Assembly: GCA_016192455.1 (NCBI GenBank)
Contig: JACPUC010000007.1
Coordinates: forward strand, 62,001 to 126,000
Reading direction: 5' to 3'
DNA: 64,000 nucleotides
DNA from: Candidatus Tectimicrobiota bacterium
Lineage (GTDB): Bacteria; JACPUC01
Part shown: positions 48,590-57,791 of the stretch, in pieces
Layout: each line of letters begins with the position of its first letter
Position numbering within the stretch: position 1 is the stretch's first letter
Notes under the pieces: generated by a model
The model's database searches: none
Told to the model about the DNA's origin: nothing
The model's input: only the letters and a program-made list of their open reading frames with translations
Program-made: the position numbers and the translations under genes

Positions 48590-50080
48590 CTAAGGTTCCA
48601 GCGGCAGCTCGACCTCAAAGGTTGAGCCGCTGCCTACTTCGCTCGTCACGTGGATGCAGCCCCCCATCTGCTTCACGATGCTGTAGCTCACCGACAGGCC
48701 AAGCCCCGTCCCCTGCCCTACCGGCTGGGTGGTGAAGAAGGGGTCGAAGATGCGGCTGAGGTTTTCGCGCGGGATGCCGCAACCCTGGTCGGTGAAGGAG
48801 ACGAGCACACTGCGGCGCTCCCCTCCCGTCTTGCAGCGTGTGGCGACCAGCAGCTCGCCTCCTCCCTCTCGCATGGCGTTCACCGCGTTCAGCGTGATGT
48901 TCAGGAAGACCTGCTGCAGCAGGTTCTTGATGCCGCGGACGCGCAGGGACTGCTTGCCATAGCGCTTCACCAAGGTGATCTGCGACAGGATCAACTGATT
49001 GCTCACCAGGCTGACGATCTCATCGAGGCTTGCCTCGAGCGGAAATACCTCGAAGGCGCCGCTCGACGGCCGGGCGAAGCGCAGGAGGTTTTCGATGATG
49101 CGCGAGGCCTGCGCGATGTTCGTGTAGATCTTCTGCGCGGCTTCCTTGCGGAACTGCCCGTCGCCGTGGTCATCGAGCAGAAGCTGGGCGGCCGAGGAGC
49201 TGACGGCCAGGGGGTTGCGAATCTCGTGCGCGATGCCTCCCGCCATCACCCCCATGGCCGCCATCTTCGCCGTTTGGATGAGCTGCGCCTCCATGCGCTT
49301 GCGCTCCGTCAAGTCGCGTCCCACCGCCACGATGCCGCTGAGGTGGCCCGTATCGTCGCGCAGGGCGGAGAACGACCAGGAGACGGGCAGCCGCTGGCCC
49401 TTGCTGTCGCGCAGGTCGATCTGCAGGTCGCGCTGCGGCGCCCCCAGCGCCAGCGCCCGGAAGGCCCGCTCCATCTTCTCGACCTCGCTCTCGTCGACGC
49501 ACAGGCTCATCACCTTGATGCCCCGCAGCGCCCGCGGCTTGTAGCCGGAGATCTCCTCGGCGGCCTTGTTCCAGGTCTGGATGGTGCCGTCGGGCGTGGC
49601 CGAGAAGATAATGTCGGTGACGCTCTCGACGGCGCTGGCCCAGTGCCGCCAGGCGGAGCGCACCTCCGCCCCCAGGCGTTCCTTCTCCGTGATATCCTCC
49701 AGCAGGAGCATCACCAGGGAGGGTCGCGCGCCCTCCTCCAGGAGAGGAATGACGAGGTAGTAGTAGACCGTCGCCGCAATGCCCGGCGCCTTGTAGGTGA
49801 GCTTCCCCTCGCGCACGCAGTCGCCGTCGCTGAAGCTGTTCTGGACTTTGCCGATGAGGTCGGTGGACTCGGAGAAGACGCGCGGAAACACCTCCTCGAT
49901 GCGCCGCCCCAGCACATCCTTGGCGTGCTGGCGCGACTTCTTCAGAAAATTCCGATTCGCCTCCAGAACCTTCAAGTTGGCGTCGAGGATGAAGATGGAG
50001 AACGGCACCGTCTCCAGGATCGCTTCGTAGAGGCGCTTGTACGAGATGCCGGGAAGGACCTCGGTTCCATTCATGTCCAT
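48590..50080 (-). CDS. PAS-domain sensor histidine kinase
   Basis: 496 residues, ATG 50080 (or 50074). No membrane helix is visible, so it is cytoplasmic. PAS-A covers residues about 14-130 (SIFILDANLKVLEANRNFL), PAS-B about 155-270 (DIIFSATPDGTIQTWNKAAE, GYKPRALRGIKV). HisKA has the His in AGGIAHEIRNPLAVSSSA. HATPase has NAVNAMREGG, DQGCGIPRENL, FDPFFTTQPV and GTGLGLSVSY. NtrB-like architecture fits a partner of the NtrC-type activator downstream. Promoter at 50255-50282. The input signal is unknown; PAS domains may bind haem, flavin or a small ligand. Confidence 0.92.
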   Translation of the reverse strand: MDMNGTEVLPGISYKRLYEAILETVPFSIFILDANLKVLEANRNFLKKSRQHAKDVLGRRIEEVFPRVFSESTDLIGKVQNSFSDGDCVREGKLTYKAPGIAATVYYYLVIPLLEEGARPSLVMLLLEDITEKERLGAEVRSAWRHWASAVESVTDIIFSATPDGTIQTWNKAAEEISGYKPRALRGIKVMSLCVDESEVEKMERAFRALALGAPQRDLQIDLRDSKGQRLPVSWSFSALRDDTGHLSGIVAVGRDLTERKRMEAQLIQTAKMAAMGVMAGGIAHEIRNPLAVSSSAAQLLLDDHGDGQFRKEAAQKIYTNIAQASRIIENLLRFARPSSGAFEVFPLEASLDEIVSLVSNQLILSQITLVKRYGKQSLRVRGIKNLLQQVFLNITLNAVNAMREGGGELLVATRCKTGGERRSVLVSFTDQGCGIPRENLSRIFDPFFTTQPVGQGTGLGLSVSYSIVKQMGGCIHVTSEVGSGSTFEVELPLEP

Positions 50081-50254
50081 GTCGCGGGTGCTCCCTGTGC
50101 GGGGCGGGCGGCGTGTTGAGGCGCGGCGGTTCCGGCCGTTGCGGCCGAGCCAGCCGCGCCCTGCTTATCCAGCAGGGCGGCGCGACGGGGCGGCTTGCAG
50201 GCAGTCCCGCCGCCGCGCCGCCCAGACGTTAGGTTGTGTGCCTGTAACAAAGCA

Positions 50255-50282
50255 ATATTATATTGTAAAAGAGAATTGTCAA
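50255..50282 (-). promoter_or_regulatory. Sigma70 promoter of the kinase-activator operon
   Basis: Minus strand: perfect TTGACA (50282-50277), 16 bp, TAATAT (50260-50255). A perfect TATAAT (50262-50257) is also there but only 14 bp away. It lies about 175 nt upstream of the kinase start. Confidence 0.7.
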
Positions 50283-50626
50283 TCCTACGTTTGAACATGA
50301 TGAAGTATCTCCGCCTTAACTCGTGGCGCGCCGCCTGGTCGCGTTGCTCGTGACGAGTCGTGATGCGGGCAGCGCAGCTCGCTCCCGGCGTGGCGCAAGC
50401 ACCTCCGCCGGGGGAGCTTTCTTTGCCAACGGGACAGCGCGTCTGGGCCGAGGCGACGTTCCGCCTCGTCCGCGCCGCGGGGCTGGCGCCATGGCGGGGC
50501 GTTGCCGAGCGGCGGCGGCGAAGCCACCCGCCCAGGTGGTCTGCCGGCGGGCGCGGCTGAGCAGGCAAGGCACGCAACTTGCTATTCATTCCCTCAGCGC
50601 TCACTGGTACAAGCGGGCAAGGGGCG

Positions 50627-50635
50627 TGCTATACT
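50627..50635 (+). promoter_or_regulatory. Extended -10 promoter for the large PAS kinase
   Basis: TGCTATACT, an extended -10, 120 bp before the GTG at 50755. No good -35 at 17 bp. Confidence 0.45.
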
Positions 50636-50754
50636 AAAAAGCGGGCGGAACGCGCCGCGGCGTGTTCCAGGCTGACCTGCCGGGGGGCGTGGGGGAACGA
50701 TGACGCCGCGCCGGGTTTCACCCTTGCGCGCCGCCGTGGCATGAGGGGCTCTGC

Positions 50755-53700
50755 GTGGAAGAGTCGTCTGCGCCGGCTCAACGAGCAAGTCAAGGGCCAC
50801 CTGCCTGCGAGGGTGACGGCGCCCCGGCGGGCGGGGGGCGCGATCACCTTGCGCAGCTCATCGAGGCGGCGGGGGATGTCATTGTTACGGTCAACCCCGA
50901 CCTGCGCATCACCTTTTGGAATCGGGCCGCCGGGGCGTTGTACGGCCGCGACGCCGGCTCCATGCTGGGGCAGTCCGTCCTCACCCTGTGGGGGAAGCGG
51001 ACGCGGGAGGCGCGCGACCTCCACGCGCGGGTGCTGGCCGGGGAGACGCTGCACGACCTGACGCTGACCTGGCGGAAGCAGGACGGGACGCGCAGCACGC
51101 TCCTCTTCAGCCTGTCGCCGATCCGCGACGCCGCTGGGGCGATCGTCGGCATCCTGGGGGTGGGCCGCGACATCACCCGCCAGCAACTGATCGAACGCGC
51201 CCTGCGGCGGCACAATCAGCAGCTCCTGGCGTTGCAGCGCATCGGCGCCGCCGTCTCCGCGACGCTCAGCCCGCAGAAGTTGTTCCAGCTCATCGTCGAG
51301 CATGCCCTGGAGATCCTGGACGGGAAGTTTTCCCTCCTGCGGCTGCTGACGCCGAATGGGAAGTTCCTGGCGCTCGTTGCGGGCATCGGCTCGATGGCGC
51401 GCCTGGTTAGGCATGTCCCCGCGCAGGGCAGCTTCGCCGAGGAGACCTTTCAGAGCAGGAGGGGCCTCTGTCTTAGCAGCGGGGAGGCGCAACGCCGCGC
51501 GCGGCCACCCTATCAGAGGATCCTTGAACAATGGCCGCACCATGTCCTGGTGGCCCCGCTCTTGTTAGGCGAGGAGGCGCTCGGCAGCATCTACGTCGGT
51601 CGCGGCGTGGAGCAGCCGCCGTTTGACGACACCGACCTGGCGCTCCTCGAGCTTCTCTCCACCCAGGCCGCCATCGCCATCCGCAATGCGCGCGAGCATG
51701 CGCAGCTCGAGCAGACGGAAACCAGGTACCGCGAGCTCTACGACAAGGCTCCCGACCTCTACCACACGGTGGACGCGCAGGGGATCATCCTGAGCTGCAA
51801 CGAAACCTATGCCAACGCTCTCGGCTATGCGAAAGAGGAGCTCATCGGCGCCTCCTACTTTGACCTCTTGCTGCCGGAGGAGCGCGACGAAGCCCGCCGG
51901 GGCGTGGCGAAGACGTTTGAGGGCGGCACGGCGAGCACGAGCGAGCGCACCTTCGTGCGCAAAGACGGCTCGCTGCTGCCGCTGGAGATCAATGTCCGGC
52001 TCATGCCCGATGCCGCCGGCGGCATGAGTTACTCCTACACGCTCCTGCGCGACATCAGCGAGCGCAAGCGGGTGGAGATCGAGGCTCGCCTGCTGCAGAA
52101 CTTGACCCAGGCCATCGCCGCCTGTGATGGGTTCGAGGAAGCGCTGGCGGTGTCGCTCCGAGGCATCTGCGAGGTCACTGGCTGGAGCTATGGCGATGCC
52201 TGGGTGCCGCGGGCCGACCAGTCGGTCCTGGAGCGCAGCCCGGCAAACTTTGTCAGTGCGCCGCGCTTCGAGCGATTCAGAGAGGAGAGTCTCGGCATGA
52301 CCTTCCCCCCCGGCAAGGGGGTGCCGGGGCGCGTCTGGGCATCGCGCCAGGCGGAGATCGTGGAAAGCAACCGCGATCTTTCTGACGCCGAGAACCCACG
52401 CCTGCCCCTGGCGCGGGAGCTTGGCCTCGCGGCGGCGGTGGGCATCCCGATTATTGCGGAGAACGACGTCCTCGCCGTCCTCATGTTCGCCATGCGTGAG
52501 TTCCAGCCGGAGGACCGCCGCAAGATCGACCTTGTCTGCGCCGTCGCCACGCAGCTCAGCGCCCTCGTCTTGCGCAAGTGGGCGGAATCGGCCCTGCGGG
52601 AGAGTGAAGAGCGCAGCCGGCAGATCTTTGACACGGCCCTGGACGCCATCGTCACCACCGACGAGCGCGCCATCATCGAGTCGATGAACCCGGCGGCCGA
52701 ACGCATCTTCGGCTACGCGGCCGCCGAGGCGCTGGGCAAGAACGTCATCAGCCTCCTCTTGGGCGAGGCCCAGCAGGCGACCGAGGTTGCCGCGCTGAAC
52801 GAGTATCTGCGCGGCGGCAAGCCGCCAATCCTCGGCAAGGTGCGGCTGGTTGAGGGCAAGCGCCGCAACGGCGAGACCTTCCCGATGGAGCTGGCGATCA
52901 CCGAGATGCGCGTCAACGGCGAGCGCAAGTTCGTCGGCATCGGGCGCGACGTGAGCGAGCGCAACGCGGCGGAGGAGGCGCTGCAGGCGGCCCTGGCGGA
53001 GCTGGCGGCGGCGGAGGCCCGCTACCGCGATCTCTACGATCTTTCCCCCGACCTCTACCACTCGCTGGACGCCGAGGGGGTGATCCTCAACTGCAACGAG
53101 ACCTACGCCAGGACCCTGGGCTACAGGAAGGAGGAGCTGATCGGGCGCTGCTTCTTCGATTTCCTCCCCCCAGCCGAGGAGCGGCCGGGCGCGTGGGAGG
53201 CGTTCCGCCAGAACGTTGCGCGACGGCGCCCCGGCGCGGAGGAAATGGGCCGACTCGAGCGCACGCTGCTCCGCCGCGACGGCTCACCGTTGGCAACCGA
53301 GGTCAGCTACCGGAACTTCTACGACGCCGAAGGGAGGTTTGCCCACTCCAACACCGTGCTGCGCGACATCACGGAGCGCACACGGGCCGAGGCGGCTCTG
53401 CGTCAGGCGCACGCGCAACTCGCCGAAGCGGAGGCCCGCTACCGCGATCTCTACGATCACGCGCCAGACATGTACCACTCGCTGGACGCCAACGGCATGA
53501 TCCTCACCTGCAACGAGACTTACGCCAGGACCCTGGGCTACACGAAAGCGGAGCTCATCGGCCGCTGCTTCTTTGACCTCGTCAGCGCCGAAGAGCGGCA
53601 GGAAGCATCCCAATTGTTTCACCGCAACAGCTCACTGCAGCTTCGCGACCAAGAGGCGACAGGGCGCGACGAGCGCATGCTGATCCGCCGCGATGGTTCG

Positions 53701-56169
53701 AGGCTGGCGTCCGAGATTAACTTCCGGAACCTCTACGACGCCGAGGGGAGGTTCATCTGCTCGAACACCGTGCTGCGCGACATCACGGAGCGCAAACGGG
53801 CCGAGGCGGCGCTGCGCCAGGCGCATGAGCAGCTCGAAAAGGCGGAAGCGCGCTACCGGGACCTCTACGACCACGCCCCGGACATGTACCTCTCGCTTGA
53901 CCGCCGCGGCGTCATCGAGGCCGCCAACACGACGCTCGCCGAGACCCTCGGGTACAGCCGCGAGGAGATCCTCGGCAGCAAGCTCCTCACCTACCTCCAG
54001 CCTGAGCATCGTGACGCCGCCTTGCGCTACTTCCGCAGGCTTCTCGATGGAACCGGAGCTCTGGAGACGGAGTCGCTGCTCCTGCGCCGCGACGGCTCGT
54101 GCGTCCCGGTCGAGGTCAGGGTGCGGCTGGTGCTCGGTGAGGCCGGCAAGGCCGCGCGCATCGACATGATGATCCGCGATGTCACCAAGCGCAAAGAGGC
54201 CGAGGAGGCCTTGCAGACGGCCCTGCGCGAGCTGACGAAGGCGGAGGCGAGCTACCGGGACCTCTACGACCACGCCCCGGACATGCTGCACTCCCTCGAT
54301 GACCAGGGACGCATCGTCAACTGCAACCAGACCTTCTGCGGCGCCGTCGGCTACGCGAAAGAGGAGTTGATCGGCCGCTCCTACCTCGACTTCCTGCCCC
54401 CCGGGCAGCGCGAGCTGTCGTTCAATACCTTTCAGTACAATATCACCCACGGCATTGTCGGCAGTGACCCCGAGAGGCTGTTGGAACGCACCTTCCTGCG
54501 CCGCGACGGCTCCACCTTCGAAGTGGAGCTGCGCTTCCGGAACGACTTTGATGGGCATGGGAAGTTCCTGCGCTCCGATACGATCCTGCGCGACATCAGC
54601 ACGCGCAAGGAGGCGGAGCGCGACCGCCAGCGCCTGGCGACCGCCATCGAGTGCGCCGCCGAGAGTGTGACCATCACGGATCCCGCCGGCATCATCTTCT
54701 ACGTCAACCCCGAGTTCGAGCGCACCACCGGCTACAGCCGCCAGGAGGCCATCGGCCAGCACTCCCGCATCCTCAAGAGCTTCAACCATGACCGCAGCTT
54801 CTACGAGAACCTGTGGCAGACCATCACGCGGGGGAACGTCTGGGCCGGTCGCTTCATCAACCGACGGAAAGACGGCGCGATCTACTTCGACCAGGCGACG
54901 ATCTCGCCGGTCTTCGCCTCGGACGGCACGATCACGAATTTCGTCAAGGTGGCGCGCGACGTCACCCGCGAGGTGGAGCTGCAGGCGCAGCTTCGCCATG
55001 CCGATAAGCTTGCCAGCATCGGCACCTTGGCGGCGGGCGCGGCCCACGAGATTCTCAATCCCTCCAACATCATCAGCATGTTCGCGCAACTCCTGCAGAA
55101 GAAGCGCGCCGACGATGACGAGGTGGCCTCCACGGCGGAGACCATCATCAAGCAGGTGAAGCGCATCGAGAACATCTGCGACTCCTTGCGGCGCTTCTCG
55201 CGCTCGGGGACCGGCGAGCGCGCCACGTTCGACCTCAACGAGCTCATCGAGGAGACGCTGCAGCTTTTGGGCCCCGACCTGCGGCAACAGGAAGTCGCCG
55301 TCGTCCGCCAGCTTGATCCCGAGTTGCCGAAGCTGACGGCCAACCGCGACGAGATCGCCCAGGTGCTCCTCAACCTCTGCACCAATGCCATGGACGCCAT
55401 GCCCGCGGCCGGGACGTTGACCCTGCGCACCGAGTCCTTGAGGGGGGAAGACCGATCCTTGCTGCGCCTGGCGGTGGAAGATACGGGCCACGGCATGTCG
55501 GAAGAAGTGCTGAAGCGCATCTTTGATCCCTTCTTCACGACAAAGCCGCAAGACTACGGCACCGGCTTGGGACTTTCGATCACCTACGGCATCATCGAAG
55601 CGCACCGCGGCACCATTCAAGTGGTCAGCAAGCCGGAAAAGGGAACGGTCTTCACCATCGAAATCCCCACCGGCGAGGAATCGCGGGAACTTTCGCCGCA
55701 GCCGCATTTCGCCGATACCCTGCGCGAGTTCCAGAACCTGAAGACGGACGCCGCGCAGCTCTACCAGCAGCGCCTGCAGCAGAGCGATGCCCAGCGACCC
55801 TTCCAGCTATGCTGGCGCGCCCTGCACCGCTGCGCCTCGACGCAGCTCCTCATGCTGCAGCGCCTGGAGCGCTGGGCGAAGCTCGCCTCCTTCAGTCTGC
55901 CGGCGGATGAGCTGGAGAACCTCTCGCCCCAGCTCGGCGAGATGGTGGCGCGGGCGCGGGCGGCCCAGGAGGACATGAGGAGCGCCTCGGGGCAGGACGT
56001 GGCCCTGCTGCGGCTTGCCTACGAGCTGGAGGTGCAAACGAACGAGATGTGCAGCGCGGTGGCCAATCTCTTCCGCCACCGCATGCCGGAGTTTCATGCC
56101 CACGTGGCGCGGGCCTTGTGCAGCCAACTGGAGCTGCTGGCGGAGATGCTGCCACGCTACCTCGACTGA
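50755..56169 (+). CDS. Giant soluble multi-PAS/GAF sensor histidine kinase
   Basis: 1804 residues from GTG 50755 (GAGGGG upstream). Order: PAS1 (about 30-145), GAF1 (157-320), PAS2 (323-440), GAF2 (460-612), PAS3 (618-740), PAS4 (757-885), PAS5 (896-1025), PAS6 (1033-1150), PAS7 (1165-1285), PAS8 (1293-1410), HisKA with His near 1431 (AAHEILNPSNI), HATPase with NLCTNAMDAM, DTGHGMS, FDPFFTTKP and GTGLGLSI (1530-1655), and a 140-residue helical tail. PAS2 and PAS4-7 share the opening YRDLYDHAPDMYHSL with little change, and several DNA stretches are repeated exactly, so they come from recent duplication. No membrane segment and no receiver. The two regulators downstream are likely partners. Confidence 0.93.
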   Translation: MEESSAPAQRASQGPPACEGDGAPAGGGRDHLAQLIEAAGDVIVTVNPDLRITFWNRAAGALYGRDAGSMLGQSVLTLWGKRTREARDLHARVLAGETLHDLTLTWRKQDGTRSTLLFSLSPIRDAAGAIVGILGVGRDITRQQLIERALRRHNQQLLALQRIGAAVSATLSPQKLFQLIVEHALEILDGKFSLLRLLTPNGKFLALVAGIGSMARLVRHVPAQGSFAEETFQSRRGLCLSSGEAQRRARPPYQRILEQWPHHVLVAPLLLGEEALGSIYVGRGVEQPPFDDTDLALLELLSTQAAIAIRNAREHAQLEQTETRYRELYDKAPDLYHTVDAQGIILSCNETYANALGYAKEELIGASYFDLLLPEERDEARRGVAKTFEGGTASTSERTFVRKDGSLLPLEINVRLMPDAAGGMSYSYTLLRDISERKRVEIEARLLQNLTQAIAACDGFEEALAVSLRGICEVTGWSYGDAWVPRADQSVLERSPANFVSAPRFERFREESLGMTFPPGKGVPGRVWASRQAEIVESNRDLSDAENPRLPLARELGLAAAVGIPIIAENDVLAVLMFAMREFQPEDRRKIDLVCAVATQLSALVLRKWAESALRESEERSRQIFDTALDAIVTTDERAIIESMNPAAERIFGYAAAEALGKNVISLLLGEAQQATEVAALNEYLRGGKPPILGKVRLVEGKRRNGETFPMELAITEMRVNGERKFVGIGRDVSERNAAEEALQAALAELAAAEARYRDLYDLSPDLYHSLDAEGVILNCNETYARTLGYRKEELIGRCFFDFLPPAEERPGAWEAFRQNVARRRPGAEEMGRLERTLLRRDGSPLATEVSYRNFYDAEGRFAHSNTVLRDITERTRAEAALRQAHAQLAEAEARYRDLYDHAPDMYHSLDANGMILTCNETYARTLGYTKAELIGRCFFDLVSAEERQEASQLFHRNSSLQLRDQEATGRDERMLIRRDGSRLASEINFRNLYDAEGRFICSNTVLRDITERKRAEAALRQAHEQLEKAEARYRDLYDHAPDMYLSLDRRGVIEAANTTLAETLGYSREEILGSKLLTYLQPEHRDAALRYFRRLLDGTGALETESLLLRRDGSCVPVEVRVRLVLGEAGKAARIDMMIRDVTKRKEAEEALQTALRELTKAEASYRDLYDHAPDMLHSLDDQGRIVNCNQTFCGAVGYAKEELIGRSYLDFLPPGQRELSFNTFQYNITHGIVGSDPERLLERTFLRRDGSTFEVELRFRNDFDGHGKFLRSDTILRDISTRKEAERDRQRLATAIECAAESVTITDPAGIIFYVNPEFERTTGYSRQEAIGQHSRILKSFNHDRSFYENLWQTITRGNVWAGRFINRRKDGAIYFDQATISPVFASDGTITNFVKVARDVTREVELQAQLRHADKLASIGTLAAGAAHEILNPSNIISMFAQLLQKKRADDDEVASTAETIIKQVKRIENICDSLRRFSRSGTGERATFDLNELIEETLQLLGPDLRQQEVAVVRQLDPELPKLTANRDEIAQVLLNLCTNAMDAMPAAGTLTLRTESLRGEDRSLLRLAVEDTGHGMSEEVLKRIFDPFFTTKPQDYGTGLGLSITYGIIEAHRGTIQVVSKPEKGTVFTIEIPTGEESRELSPQPHFADTLREFQNLKTDAAQLYQQRLQQSDAQRPFQLCWRALHRCASTQLLMLQRLERWAKLASFSLPADELENLSPQLGEMVARARAAQEDMRSASGQDVALLRLAYELEVQTNEMCSAVANLFRHRMPEFHAHVARALCSQLELLAEMLPRYLD

Positions 56170-56283
56170 TAGGCCTGCGCCGCGGCAAGCAGGTAGACCC
56201 CGCCTCGATCCAGGTTGATCCCGCGCTCGCGCCGCGGCCGTTGGCAGCCGCCGCGGCCTCGCCACGGAGGGCGAGCTGAGACC

Positions 56284-56643
56284 ATGACGAACCGAATCCT
56301 TGTCGTTGATGACGAAGAGATGGTCTGCGAGGTACTCAAGCAGTTCCTCATCGCGCGCGGCTTCGAGGTCGAGTGCGGCTTCACCGGCCCCGCGGCGCTG
56401 GCGAAAGTCGAGGCCGAACCGCCCGACCTGGTGTTGCTCGATATCCGTATGCCGGGAATGAGTGGCGAGCAGGTGTTGGCGAAAATCAAGGCCACGCACC
56501 CCGGCATCGCCGTGATCATGGTGACGGCGCTGCGCGACGTTGAGGTGAGCATGCGCTGCATGCAGCTCGGCGCCATCGAGTGCTTGTCCAAGCCCCTCGA
56601 TCTGGAGAATCTCGAACGCTGCATCCGCTCCAGCCTGCGCTGA
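56284..56643 (+). CDS. Single-domain response regulator after the giant kinase
   Basis: 119 residues from ATG 56284 (MTNRILVVDDEEMVCEVLKQ). Receiver complete: VVDDEE, phospho-acceptor LVLLDIRMPGMSG, VTA (Thr), CLSKPLD (Lys). No output domain. It lies 114 bp behind the 1804-residue kinase, same strand, so it is its probable phospho-acceptor. It may signal by protein contact, as CheY does, or pass phosphate on. Confidence 0.9.
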   Translation: MTNRILVVDDEEMVCEVLKQFLIARGFEVECGFTGPAALAKVEAEPPDLVLLDIRMPGMSGEQVLAKIKATHPGIAVIMVTALRDVEVSMRCMQLGAIECLSKPLDLENLERCIRSSLR

Positions 56644-56838
56644 GGGGGAAGGAGCAAGCAGAGTTCCAACTCAAGACGCCACGCTGGCCCAGCCGCCGCC
56701 GCGGGCGGCGCCTCGCGGCGCCTGGGCGTGCGTGGCTGCGACGCTCTCCTGCTTTGGGGCGAGGATCGCGCCGCGCGCCTTGAGGCTTGCGGCCTGGCGG
56801 GGCGGACAGGAAACCTGACGGATCAAAGGGGAGTCGCG

Positions 56839-57201
56839 ATGAGAGAGATCCTGGTCGTCGATGATGAGGTCGACGTCTGTCGGTCACTCCAGAAATACTT
56901 GTCGTTAAAGGGCTACGAGGTAACGTACGCAATGACAGGGGAAGCGGCGCTGGAGATCATCCGTCACCAACCCCCCCTCCTCGTGCTTCTCGATATCTGC
57001 CTGCCAGGGATGGGAGGCGTCGAGCTGCTCGTGCGCCTCAAGGATGCCTGGCCGGACCTCCCCGTGCTCATGGTCACGGCGGTGAATGAGGAGGAGTTGG
57101 GCCGGCAGACCTTGAAGCTTGGCGCGCTCGATTACATCACCAAACCCATTGACCTGAGCTACCTGGAGACCAGCATCCTCGCCAGCATCTTCGCCGACTG
57201 A
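56839..57201 (+). CDS. Second single-domain response regulator
   Basis: 120 residues from ATG 56839 (AAAGGGGAG upstream). Receiver complete: LVVDDEVDVCRSLQKYL, phospho-acceptor LVLLDICLPGMGG, MVTAVNEEELGRQ, Lys in YITKPID. It is very like the regulator at 32453-32815 (same VDDEVD-CR-LQ-YL start, similar EL segment after the Thr), so the two are probably recent paralogues. About 195 bp after the first regulator. No output domain. Confidence 0.88.
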   Translation: MREILVVDDEVDVCRSLQKYLSLKGYEVTYAMTGEAALEIIRHQPPLLVLLDICLPGMGGVELLVRLKDAWPDLPVLMVTAVNEEELGRQTLKLGALDYITKPIDLSYLETSILASIFAD

Positions 57202-57265
57202 GGGCCTCGCCCCGCCCGCCGGCCAGGCCCTTGCCGGCCCTGCCCTCCCCAATCGGCTCGCAGCC

Positions 57266-57670
57266 CTACCTCCCTTCCTTCGGCAGCAGTTTCAAGGCCA
57301 CCGAGTTAATGCAGTAGCGCAGGTGGGTCGGCGGCGGCCCATCGTCGAAGACGTGGCCAAGGTGGGCCCCGCAACGGCCGCAGAGGACCTCCGTCCGCAC
57401 CATCCCGAAGCCGCTGTCCGTCTCGGTCTCGATGCTCTCGGAAACCAGCGGCGACCAGAAGCTCGGCCAACCGCTGCCGGAGTCAAACTTCGACTCCGAG
57501 CTGAACAGCTCGTTGCCGCAGCAGACGCACAGGTAGCGGCCTTTCGTCTTGGTGTCGTAGTAGGCCCCCGTGAAGGCGCGCTCGGTCCCCTTCTGGCGGC
57601 AGACCGCATACTGATCGGGCGTGAGGAGGGCTTTCCACTCGTCATCACTTTTTTGCATCTTCTCTGGCAT
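57266..57670 (-). CDS. msrB: Peptide-methionine (R)-S-oxide reductase MsrB
   Basis: 134 residues, full length. The zinc-site CxxC pairs are intact: [11 protein letters not shown] and [23 protein letters not shown], the substrate loop, and the catalytic Cys in [11 protein letters not shown] are present. It reduces R-sulfoxide of methionine in proteins with thioredoxin. ATG 57670 has GGGGAG upstream. Last gene of the minus-strand metabolic series; a 121-bp gap to the M24 peptidase allows separate expression. Confidence 0.95.
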   Translation of the reverse strand: MPEKMQKSDDEWKALLTPDQYAVCRQKGTERAFTGAYYDTKTKGRYLCVCCGNELFSSESKFDSGSGWPSFWSPLVSESIETETDSGFGMVRTEVLCGRCGAHLGHVFDDGPPPTHLRYCINSVALKLLPKEGR

Positions 57671-57791
57671 GGCGGAGGACTCCCCTGTACGTTCGCACCC
57701 GGAGAGACTGGGCGAGGAGATGCTCCCCGCGCGGCATCCTTCCGGAGGAATGGTTCACCTCGTTGCTCTGGCGTAGTCCTGCACATGGCGT

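Larger units (their letters stand above)
50081..50754. other. Divergent control region between two kinase operons
   Basis: 674 bp without a convincing gene. Contains an AT-rich island (50240-50300) with a minus-strand promoter and an extended -10 on the plus strand at 50627-50635. Confidence 0.6.

Noticed and set aside
48650-50119. 489-codon plus-strand frame over the PAS kinase
   Set aside because: Shadow of a clear kinase gene.
53632-55707. 691-codon open frame antisense to the giant kinase
   Set aside because: Arg/Gly/Val-rich composition without motifs; a typical high-GC shadow of a strong coding frame.
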